Shown: positions 56,361-64,000 of the stretch, one piece after another | Numbering within the stretch: the first letter of the stretch is position 1 | Layout of the letters: each line of letters opens with the position of its first letter | Assembly (NCBI RefSeq): GCF_032229285.1 | Contig: NZ_CP135084.1 | Location: 1,612,001-1,676,000 of the forward strand | DNA from: Rheinheimera sp. MMS21-TC3 | Lineage (GTDB): Bacteria > Pseudomonadota > Gammaproteobacteria > Enterobacterales > Alteromonadaceae | Reading direction: 5' to 3' | Length of the DNA: 64,000 bases | The notes under the pieces: model-generated | The model's input: only the letters and a program-made list of their open reading frames with translations | Told to the model about the DNA's origin: nothing | The model's database searches: none | Program-made: the position numbers and the translations under genes

Positions 56361-57398
56361 ATGTCTAATAAATACATATGGTTATTGGCAGTATTTGTGT
56401 TAGGTATTACTGTTAGTACCTCAAGCATAGCCTCGGATGCTATTCAACCAACAGCTGCTTACCAAGCGCCGTTAGCAAGTGAATCTTTGTTAACGGATAT
56501 AGCTAATGTTGATAATGTATTTTTGACAGTGGTCGGCGAAAGAGGCCATATCCTACGCAGTAGTGATGGGGTTACATGGCAGCAAGCACAAGTGCCTGTG
56601 CAAGCTAACTTAAGTGCCGTTATCTTTGTCGATAAACAACATGGCTGGGCGGTAGGACATGATGCAACTATACTCAAAACAAGTGATAGTGGTGATACTT
56701 GGCATATTCAACAATATTTACCGCAGTTAGATAAACCTTTATTTGACGTTTACTTTCGTAATCAAACTCAAGGCATTGCCGTGGGGGCTTATGGAATGTT
56801 TTATCGTACTAATGATGGCGGTAAGACTTGGCTACCAGAGTTTCATGCTGAACTCTTATCAGAGGATGATCAAGAGTATTTATTAGATCTAAAAGAAACA
56901 GATGAACATGCTTATGCTATTGAGCAAGGTGTAATTTTACCCCATTTTAATCGAGTTTATGCTGACGGTAACCTGTTATATATGGTAGGCGAGGCCGGTT
57001 TTGCTGCTAAAAGCACCGATTTTGGTGCAACTTGGCAGCGTCTAAGTGCTTTTTATAATGGTTCTTTATTTGATGTTTCTCGCAGCCAAAAAATGAGTTT
57101 ACTTGCAGTTGGCTTAAGAGGGCATGCTTTTCGCAGCCAAGATCAAGCTAATAGCTGGCATAAAATTGAATTACCTAATACAGCAACAATTAACAGTATA
57201 GTAACTGAAAATACGCCAACTATATTTTTATTAGGCAATGCAGGTAGTTTATTAGTTAGCCATGATGATGGCGAGAGTTTCAATGATCACAGCTTACAAG
57301 ATGGTAAAGCCATAGTGAACGGCTTAGTGTGGCAAGATAAGCTAATCCTAGTCACTGAAGTGGGTGTAAAAACAATAAATTTAAGTGAATTGAATTAA
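56361..57398 (+). CDS. YCF48/BNR-type beta-propeller protein
   Basis: A 345-residue exported protein with a signal peptide (1-24). It carries repeated BNR/Asp-box type motifs: SSDGVTWQQ, TSDSGDTWHI, TNDGGKTWLP, STDFGATWQR and SQDQANSWHK, with HGWAVG and QGIAVG strands before each, as in Ycf48-like propellers. Ycf48 helps assemble photosystem II in cyanobacteria; the proteobacterial relatives next to RND permeases have no defined role. The RND gene begins two bases after the stop, so the two products probably work together. Confidence 0.85.
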   Translation: MSNKYIWLLAVFVLGITVSTSSIASDAIQPTAAYQAPLASESLLTDIANVDNVFLTVVGERGHILRSSDGVTWQQAQVPVQANLSAVIFVDKQHGWAVGHDATILKTSDSGDTWHIQQYLPQLDKPLFDVYFRNQTQGIAVGAYGMFYRTNDGGKTWLPEFHAELLSEDDQEYLLDLKETDEHAYAIEQGVILPHFNRVYADGNLLYMVGEAGFAAKSTDFGATWQRLSAFYNGSLFDVSRSQKMSLLAVGLRGHAFRSQDQANSWHKIELPNTATINSIVTENTPTIFLLGNAGSLLVSHDDGESFNDHSLQDGKAIVNGLVWQDKLILVTEVGVKTINLSELN

Positions 57399-57399
57399 T

Positions 57400-59715
57400 A
57401 TGACTGCAAATCGGGTTGTAAACAAGTTTGAATATGCGTTGTTTCGCCATCGCGCTTTGGTAATTCTCTCCTTTGTACTGGTGACAATGTTTCTGGTATT
57501 TAAAGCCGCTTCAATTAAGCTAGATGCTGGTTTTACTAAAAATATTCCTTTAAAGCATGAGTATATGCAAACTTACTTACAGCATGCTAAAGATTTTGGT
57601 GGCGCCAATAATATTTTAGTTGCCTTATGCGATAGCAGTGGTGATATTTTTAATCCGGAATTCTTTAACACCTTACGTTTAAGCCATGATGAGTTACTTT
57701 ACACCTCTGGAGTAGATAGGGTTTTAGTTAAATCATTATTTAGCCCCAGCACACGCTTTGTTGAAGTGGTAGAAGATGGTTTTGCTGGTGGCCCGGTGAT
57801 ACCTGCAGATTTTACTGCAGATGCTAAAGGTTTGGCTAAAGTAAAACAAAATGTAGAAAAAGCAGGTGTTGTAGGCCGCATGGTGGCCGATGATTATAGT
57901 TGCGCCATGATATCTGCTCAATTGTTGGAAATAGATCCTGAAACCAATGAAAAAGTTGACACCCTTAATTTTGCTCAAACCTTAGAGCAGAATATTCGTC
58001 AAAAATACGCTACAGATAATATTAGTATTCATATTATTGGCTTTGCCAAAATGGTCGGTGATGTTGCCGAGGGGGCCAAAGGGGTATTATTGTTTTTCGC
58101 AATTGCCATTATAGTAACAGCGATACTGGTTTATTTGTTTTGTGGTTCTATTAGATTAACCCTTTTACCAATAGGTTGTTCATTAATAGCTGTGGTTTGG
58201 CAAATGGGCTTATTATCAGTACTTGGCTTTGGTATAGATCCAATGTCAATTTTAGTCCCATTTTTAGTCTTTGCTATTGGTGTTAGCCATGGCGTGCAAA
58301 TGATCAACTCAACTGGTAAAAGAGTTGCTTCTGGTATGGACGCTAAAACAGCTGCTCAAGCTAGTTTTCGTAAACTGCTCGTTCCTGGTGGCGTTGCTTT
58401 ATTATCTGATACAGTTGGCTTTCTTACCCTTTTAATCATAGAAATTGGCGTTATTCGCGAGTTAGCAATTACCGCAAGTTTAGGTGTTGCAGTCATTATT
58501 TTAACCAACTTAATTTTACTGCCAGTATTAATGTCTTTTGTTAAGTTTAGTCAGAAATACAAGCAGCGTGCTGCTGCAGGCTCACCTACAATGGATAAAG
58601 TTTGGTTTGCTTTATCGGCATTTGCTACCCGTAAATACGCAACTGTTATTTTAATTATTACGGCATTACTATTTACCTTTGGCTATATGCAAAGCCAGCA
58701 GCTAAAGATAGGTGACTTGCATAAAGGTGCACCAGCACTGCATGAAGACTCAAGATACAACACTGATACCGACTTAATTACTAATCGTTTTGCGATTTCT
58801 GTCGACTATTTAAATGTGATGGTAGAAACCATCCCTAGTGCTTGTACTGAGCATAGTATTATGCAGCAAATTGATGATTTTCAGTGGTTAATGTCAAATG
58901 TTAAAGGGGTGCAATCAAGCGTTTCTTTAGCGTCAGTTTCCAAAACCATTAATGCTGCATTCAACGAAGGTAATGTTAAATGGCGAGTGTTGCCACGTAA
59001 TACCCAGAGTTTAGTGCAAGCTTCATCACGGGTAGAGACAAGTACCGGAATATTAAATGCCGATTGCTCGGTTATGCCTGTAATGTTATTTTTAGAAGAC
59101 CATAAAGCAGAAACCTTAGAGCGAGTTGTTACTGCAGCCAAAAAATACTCGGCACAATTTAGTGATGAACGTACGCAATTTAAGCTAGCCTCTGGTCCGG
59201 CAGGTGTTATGGCCGCCACTAATGAGGCCGTATCTGAAGCGCAACAGCCTATGATGTGGTATGTATATGGTGCTGTAATTTTATTATGTTTAATTAGTTT
59301 TAAATCATTGCGGGCAACTATATCAGTAATAGTACCTTTATATGTAGTGTCGGTATTGGCAACGGCATTAATGACCAAGCTACAAATTGGTCTTACCGTG
59401 TCTACCTTACCGGTTATCGCACTTGGCGTGGGTATAGGGGTCGATTATGGTATATATATATTGTCTAATATGATCCAAAGCTTACGTGAAGGTGCGCCGC
59501 TACGAGAAGCGTATTATCTAGCGCTTAAAGAACGGGGCAGTGCAGTCTTATTTACTGGTATTACTTTAGCCATAGGTGTAAGCACTTGGGTGTTTTCAGC
59601 ACTCAAATTTCAAGTTGATATGGGTATCTTATTAACCTTTATGTTTGTGGTTAATATGCTTGGCGCTATAGTAGTTTTACCTGCTCTAGCGGCTTTTTTA
59701 TGGCGTAAAAAATAA
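57400..59715 (+). CDS. MMPL/RND-family permease
   Basis: A 771-residue protein with the RND pattern: helix 1 at about 17-35, a large periplasmic loop, six helices at about 225-395, a second loop and six helices at about 620-770. Two MMPL/sterol-sensing-like domains are seen, with ISHGVQM-type and GVGIGVDYGIYI stretches. It is the hydrophobic-molecule class (MmpL, HpnN, sterol exporters) rather than the AcrB drug class by length. Its energy should come from the proton gradient. Last gene of the DUF1302 cluster. Confidence 0.88.
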   Translation: MTANRVVNKFEYALFRHRALVILSFVLVTMFLVFKAASIKLDAGFTKNIPLKHEYMQTYLQHAKDFGGANNILVALCDSSGDIFNPEFFNTLRLSHDELLYTSGVDRVLVKSLFSPSTRFVEVVEDGFAGGPVIPADFTADAKGLAKVKQNVEKAGVVGRMVADDYSCAMISAQLLEIDPETNEKVDTLNFAQTLEQNIRQKYATDNISIHIIGFAKMVGDVAEGAKGVLLFFAIAIIVTAILVYLFCGSIRLTLLPIGCSLIAVVWQMGLLSVLGFGIDPMSILVPFLVFAIGVSHGVQMINSTGKRVASGMDAKTAAQASFRKLLVPGGVALLSDTVGFLTLLIIEIGVIRELAITASLGVAVIILTNLILLPVLMSFVKFSQKYKQRAAAGSPTMDKVWFALSAFATRKYATVILIITALLFTFGYMQSQQLKIGDLHKGAPALHEDSRYNTDTDLITNRFAISVDYLNVMVETIPSACTEHSIMQQIDDFQWLMSNVKGVQSSVSLASVSKTINAAFNEGNVKWRVLPRNTQSLVQASSRVETSTGILNADCSVMPVMLFLEDHKAETLERVVTAAKKYSAQFSDERTQFKLASGPAGVMAATNEAVSEAQQPMMWYVYGAVILLCLISFKSLRATISVIVPLYVVSVLATALMTKLQIGLTVSTLPVIALGVGIGVDYGIYILSNMIQSLREGAPLREAYYLALKERGSAVLFTGITLAIGVSTWVFSALKFQVDMGILLTFMFVVNMLGAIVVLPALAAFLWRKK

Positions 59716-59747
59716 TAATAACTTGTAAATAATAATGCGTTTTTAAG

Positions 59748-59777
59748 ATAAGAAATGACCTAAAGGTCATTTCTTAT
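59748..59777. terminator. Terminator after the RND gene
   Basis: ATAAGAAATGACC, TAAA, GGTCATTTCTTAT. The flanking A and T tracts are short, so strength is moderate. Confidence 0.7.
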
Positions 59778-59951
59778 TCATAACAGCTGCATAATATTTC
59801 ATTGAGTAACTTTATTGCTGGTTTAACCAGTAATAAAGCACCAAATTAAGCTCGAAAAGCGCTACAATAATCACTACACTGCGCCCCTGACACGTTCTGA
59901 TATGTTCGATCTAGCCCACCCTAAGTGGTGATGGTAAAAAAGGATATAAAA

Positions 59952-62900
59952 ATGGCACCGATAGATGGTCAACCCTCTGTACTTCTACAAAATGTTAGTA
60001 AACTAATTAAGCAAAGAGTAAAAGAGCAAGCAAGTTTGGTAGAGAAATTTGCCACTATACTTTTTGGCAATATGTCTAATGATGATTTAACCGGCCGTAA
60101 TGATAGCGATTTGTATGGCGCAGCGTTAAGTTTGTGGCAAACATTCAATCAGCATTTAGCTGATGATGCAAAAGTTAGGGTGTTTAACCCTGAGATAGCT
60201 AAGCATGGCTGGGAATCTAAACACACTATTGTTGAAATAGTGGTACAAGATATGCCGTTCTTAGTTGATTCTATTCGTATGGCTTTAAGCCGGCAAAGTA
60301 TTACTGCGCATTTATTGCTGCATTACCCAATGCAAACTGAGCGTGATAAAGATGGTAATATTACTGACTTTTTTAAATTAGGCAGTAAGCAAGCTCAAAG
60401 CACTAAACAAGCTGTATTTCATATTGAAATTGACCGCTTAACTGATAAAGCGACTATTGATGCCTTAACGGATGAGTTACATTCAGTGATGCAAGATGTT
60501 TCTTTAGCGGTTACAGATTGGCTACCAGCCCGTGATAAATTAAAACAAGTTATCAAGTCACTTAGTAATACGACGGTTAAGGCGAGTAAAGAAGTTGTTC
60601 AGCAAACAGTCGACTTTTTAAATTGGTTAGAGCAAGATAATTTTACCCTTTTAGGCTATCGCAGCTATACCATTACGCCTGTTAAAGGTGATTACAAAAT
60701 TAGTGGCATTGATGATACGTCTTTAGGTTTAATGCGTGCATCTCCAGCACGAGATTTAATGTTGTCAGAACTTCCGGAGTCGGGCCGTAAAATAGCGCTT
60801 GATGATAACCTATTAGTTTTAACTAAAACAAATAGTAAGTCACGGGTACATCGTCCTGCCTATATTGATTATGTTGGCGTTAAAAAGTTTGATAAAGAAG
60901 GTAATGTAATAGGTGAAGATCGCTTCATAGGTTTATATTCTTCTTCTTTTTACAACAATAGCGCTGCCGATATCCCGTTATTAAAGAATAAACTCGCTAG
61001 CGTAATGGAAGCGTCAGAATTTGCAGCTGGCACCCATGCTTATAAAGCACTGTTAAATATCCTTGAAACCTATCCTCGTGATGAGCTTATTCAGGCAACA
61101 GCCGAAGATTTACTTACTGTTGCTATGGGTGTTCTGCAAATGCAAGAACGCGATATGACTCGTCTATTTATGCGTAAAGATAGTTTTGGTCGTTTTGTTA
61201 CGGCTATGGTGTATGTACCAAGAGAGCGTTATAACACTCAACTTCGTAAAGACACCCAAATAATTTTACAGCAAGCGTTAGGTAGTACAGAACCTGTTGA
61301 GTTTACTACTTATTTTTCTGAATCAGTGTTGGCACGTACCCATTACTTAGTACGGATCAACGACAGCCATGTTGAGTATAAAGTGAAAGATATCGAACGA
61401 AATTTAGTTGAAGCAGCCCGTACTTGGGAAGATAAATTAGAAACTGCTTTAGTAGGGGTCTATGGCGAAGCACGCGGTCGTGAATTAACTCGTAAATATG
61501 CGTCAGCTTTCCCACGTGGTTATAAAGAAGAAATGTTACCTAACGATGCTTTAGTCGATATTGGTAAGCTTGAAGCGTTAAATGATGATAACAGACTAGA
61601 AATGTTGTTTTATCGTCCGCAAGAAGAAGGCGCGCAAAGTAAAGCTGTGCGTTTAAACTTATTCCATAAAGACCATCCAATCCACTTATCTGATGTATTA
61701 CCAATGTTAGAAAACTTTGGTTTACGTGTTATAGGTGAAATTCCTTATGCAGTTAAAAGCTCAGATGGTTCAGTAAGTTGGATCCTTAACTTCACCATGG
61801 AACTTACTTGCAATATGCCTGAAGACTTTGAAGCGGCACAGCAGTCGTTTCAAGAGTCATTTGCTAAAGTTTGGGCGGGTAAATTAGAAGATGATGGCTT
61901 TAACCGTTTAATTTTAAGTGCCGGCTTATCTGGTCGTGAAGCGTCTTTATTACGTGCCTTAGCTAAATATAAACGCCAAATCGGTGGTACCTTTAGTCAG
62001 TCTTATGTCGAAAGCACCTTTGGCCGTTATGCTGAATTAGCTAATTTAACGGTACAGTTGTTTAATAAACGTTTTTCACCGACAGATAAAGCATCTGCTA
62101 AAGTTATTGAAAAGCTCGAAGAGCAAATTAGTGTTCAATTAGAGCAAGTAGCAAACTTAGATGATGACCGTATAATTCGTCGCTTTATTGATATGATAAA
62201 TGCGGTTGTTAGAACTAACTACTTCCAAAAAGATGCTCAAGGTGTAGAGAAGTCTTATATCTCATTTAAAATTAAGCCTGAGCTTATTTCAGATATGCCA
62301 TTGCCTGTGCCAATGTTTGAAATTTTTGTTTACTCACCACGTATCGAAGGTTCTCACTTACGTTTTGGCAAAGTTGCTCGCGGTGGTTTACGTTGGTCAG
62401 ATCGTCGTGAAGACTTCAGAACAGAAGTTTTAGGCTTAGTAAAAGCACAAACGGTTAAAAATACTGTTATTGTACCTACTGGCTCTAAAGGTGGTTTTGT
62501 CTGTAAAAAACTACCAGAAACAGGCGGTCGTGAAGCTTTTATCAATGAAGGTAAAGAATGTTATCGCACCTTTATTCGTGGTTTGTTAGATGTAACAGAT
62601 AATATTAAACAAGGTGTTATTGTTCCACCAACAGATGTTGTCCGTTTAGACGAAGACGACCCATACTTAGTGGTTGCAGCTGATAAAGGTACTGCAACGT
62701 TCTCTGATATTTCTAATGGTATTTCAGAGGAATATGGCTTCTGGATGGCCGATGCTTTTGCATCAGGTGGTTCTAATGGTTACGACCATAAAGGTATGGG
62801 TATTACTGCTCGCGGTGCTTGGGAATCAGTTAAACGCCATTTCCGTGAAATTGGTATAGATTGCCAAACCACTGACTTTACTTGTGTTGCTATTGGTGAC

Positions 62901-64000
62901 ATGGCAGGTGATGTTTTTGGTAATGGTATGCTGTTATCTAAACATAACCGGTTACAGGTTGCGTTTAACCATATGCACATCTTTATCGACCCACAACCAG
63001 ACGCAGCTAAAACTTGGCCAGAGCGTCAACGCTTATTTAAATTACCTACCTCTACATGGGATGACTTTGATAAGTCTCTTATCTCAGAAGGTGGTGGCGT
63101 GTTCTCTCGTAGCGCTAAATCAATTAAATTATCGCCACAAATTAAAGAAATGCTGGGCACCACTAAAGCTAGCATGACACCTAACGAATTAATCCGTGAG
63201 TGCTTAATGATGCCTGTGGATTTAATTTGGAACGGCGGTATTGGTACTTATCTTAAAGCTACAGATGAAACTCATGCTGAAGTAGGGGACCGTGGTTCAG
63301 AAGCTTTACGAGTAAATGGTAAAGATCTTAAGGCTAAAATCGTTGGTGAGGGCGGTAACTTAGGCGCAACCCAACGTGGTCGTATAGAATATGCCATGAA
63401 TGGTGGTCGTATTAATACTGACTTCGTTGATAACGTTGGCGGTGTAACTTGTTCAGATAATGAAGTAAATATTAAAATTTTACTAAATGCGCTGTTAACT
63501 AGTGGTGATTTAACCTTAAAACAACGTAATAAATTGTTATTTGATATGACAGACGATGTGGCGCGTTTAGTTATAACTGAATGTTATCGTCAAACTCAAA
63601 GTTTAAGTATTTCTTCAATTTTGGGTTCTGAACAAATTAAAGAGTACACTCGCTTCATTCATATGCTAGAAAAAGAAGGCAAACTAAACCGTGAGTTAGA
63701 GTTTTTACCTTCAGATGAGCAGCTTGCTGAACGTATGGTTAAAGGCCAGAGCTTAACGCGTCCAGAATTAGCTATTTTAACTGCATATGGCAAAATGGTG
63801 TTAAAAGAACAATTAGTGTTGCCAGAAATTACTAATAATAATTACTATAAACAGTTATTATTTAGTTCTTTCCCAACTCTGTTGCAAGAAAATTATGCGA
63901 CAGAAATTGAAAACCATCCGTTAAAAGCTGAAATTATAGCTACTAAAGTTGCCAATATGATGGTTAACGAAATGGGGCCTAATTTTGCACAACGAATGTT
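59952..64000 (+). CDS. gdhB: NAD-specific glutamate dehydrogenase, 3' end beyond window
   Basis: The frame is open from ATG 59952 (AAAAGG upstream) to the window end, 1349 codons of the roughly 1600 expected for the large bacterial NAD-GDH (L-GDH, 180 kDa class). An N-terminal ACT-like regulatory region is followed by the catalytic part: RWSDRREDFRTEVLGLVKAQ, KNTVIVPTGSKGGFV, the nucleotide-binding FTCVAIGDMAGDVFGNGML, and KIVGEGGNLGATQRGRIEYA. It deaminates glutamate to 2-oxoglutarate and NH4+ with NAD, a catabolic enzyme fitting growth on amino acids. It lies alone behind a terminator. Confidence 0.95.
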   Translation, partial: MAPIDGQPSVLLQNVSKLIKQRVKEQASLVEKFATILFGNMSNDDLTGRNDSDLYGAALSLWQTFNQHLADDAKVRVFNPEIAKHGWESKHTIVEIVVQDMPFLVDSIRMALSRQSITAHLLLHYPMQTERDKDGNITDFFKLGSKQAQSTKQAVFHIEIDRLTDKATIDALTDELHSVMQDVSLAVTDWLPARDKLKQVIKSLSNTTVKASKEVVQQTVDFLNWLEQDNFTLLGYRSYTITPVKGDYKISGIDDTSLGLMRASPARDLMLSELPESGRKIALDDNLLVLTKTNSKSRVHRPAYIDYVGVKKFDKEGNVIGEDRFIGLYSSSFYNNSAADIPLLKNKLASVMEASEFAAGTHAYKALLNILETYPRDELIQATAEDLLTVAMGVLQMQERDMTRLFMRKDSFGRFVTAMVYVPRERYNTQLRKDTQIILQQALGSTEPVEFTTYFSESVLARTHYLVRINDSHVEYKVKDIERNLVEAARTWEDKLETALVGVYGEARGRELTRKYASAFPRGYKEEMLPNDALVDIGKLEALNDDNRLEMLFYRPQEEGAQSKAVRLNLFHKDHPIHLSDVLPMLENFGLRVIGEIPYAVKSSDGSVSWILNFTMELTCNMPEDFEAAQQSFQESFAKVWAGKLEDDGFNRLILSAGLSGREASLLRALAKYKRQIGGTFSQSYVESTFGRYAELANLTVQLFNKRFSPTDKASAKVIEKLEEQISVQLEQVANLDDDRIIRRFIDMINAVVRTNYFQKDAQGVEKSYISFKIKPELISDMPLPVPMFEIFVYSPRIEGSHLRFGKVARGGLRWSDRREDFRTEVLGLVKAQTVKNTVIVPTGSKGGFVCKKLPETGGREAFINEGKECYRTFIRGLLDVTDNIKQGVIVPPTDVVRLDEDDPYLVVAADKGTATFSDISNGISEEYGFWMADAFASGGSNGYDHKGMGITARGAWESVKRHFREIGIDCQTTDFTCVAIGDMAGDVFGNGMLLSKHNRLQVAFNHMHIFIDPQPDAAKTWPERQRLFKLPTSTWDDFDKSLISEGGGVFSRSAKSIKLSPQIKEMLGTTKASMTPNELIRECLMMPVDLIWNGGIGTYLKATDETHAEVGDRGSEALRVNGKDLKAKIVGEGGNLGATQRGRIEYAMNGGRINTDFVDNVGGVTCSDNEVNIKILLNALLTSGDLTLKQRNKLLFDMTDDVARLVITECYRQTQSLSISSILGSEQIKEYTRFIHMLEKEGKLNRELEFLPSDEQLAERMVKGQSLTRPELAILTAYGKMVLKEQLVLPEITNNNYYKQLLFSSFPTLLQENYATEIENHPLKAEIIATKVANMMVNEMGPNFAQRM

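Noticed and set aside
58881..59378. 165-codon frame on the minus strand inside the RND gene
   Set aside because: It is a shadow of the permease reading frame; composition does not look like a real protein.

Overview
The window is a 64 kb stretch of an AT-rich gammaproteobacterial chromosome. Gene content and order (ftsK-lolA-rarA-crcB-serS, uvrY-uvrC-pgsA followed by Gly/Cys/Leu tRNAs, fldA-ybfE-ybfF-seqA-pgm, msrC-proQ-prc, DUF1302-DUF1329-YCF48-RND, NAD-dependent gdhB) suggest a marine or freshwater Alteromonadales-type bacterium, of the Rheinheimera/Alishewanella/Shewanella kind. That placement is inferred from synteny and is not proven. Several genes start with TTG behind a good ribosome binding site.

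Layout. 1-3.4 kb is the end of a prophage carrying tail genes. It stops at a minus-strand tRNA-Pro(GGG) whose 3' end faces the prophage, so the tRNA is the likely attachment site. 3.9-6.1 kb holds an acyltransferase, an EamA permease and a DUF2960 protein. 6.2-7.8 kb holds a cold-shock protein and alanine dehydrogenase on the minus strand. 8.1-14.2 kb is the ftsK-lolA-rarA-crcB-serS run. 14.2-16.4 kb is tusDCB-tusE with the yccA-like gene on the minus strand. 16.6-20.8 kb has two identical tRNA-Ser genes, uvrY-uvrC-pgsA and a Gly-Cys-Leu-Gly tRNA cluster. 20.9-26.8 kb has a DASS transporter, rluF, and ETF-ubiquinone oxidoreductase divergent from etfBA. 26.9-32.2 kb has fur, a DUF4442 protein, fldA-ybfE-DUF2788, ybfF and seqA-pgm. 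32.3-35.8 kb is a small operon that looks like a split borosin RiPP locus: a peptide-backbone N-methyltransferase, a GNAT acetyltransferase, a candidate precursor and a GGDEF receptor. 35.9-42.9 kb has astE, the branched-chain 2-oxoacid dehydrogenase E1a-E1b-E2 operon and a Hanks-type kinase. 43.0-52.4 kb has msrC, an unknown acidic protein, proQ, prc, an NSS symporter, an NhaC antiporter, pepN and DUF2835. 52.7-59.7 kb is the DUF1302/DUF1329/YCF48/RND envelope cluster. 59.95 kb to the end is NAD-glutamate dehydrogenase, cut by the window.

How the genes fit together. Alanine dehydrogenase, AstE, the BKD complex, ETF/ETF-QO, PepN, the NSS symporter and NAD-GDH describe a bacterium that lives largely on peptides and amino acids. 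Palindromic sites upstream of etfBA/etfD and of bkd resemble each other and fit the known LiuR type of operator, which suggests common control of branched-chain amino acid breakdown. The most interesting item is the borosin-like operon. Its methyltransferase keeps the four catalytic residues known from OphMA at identical spacing, and the 119-residue protein two genes downstream has the size and helical pattern of a SonA-type precursor.
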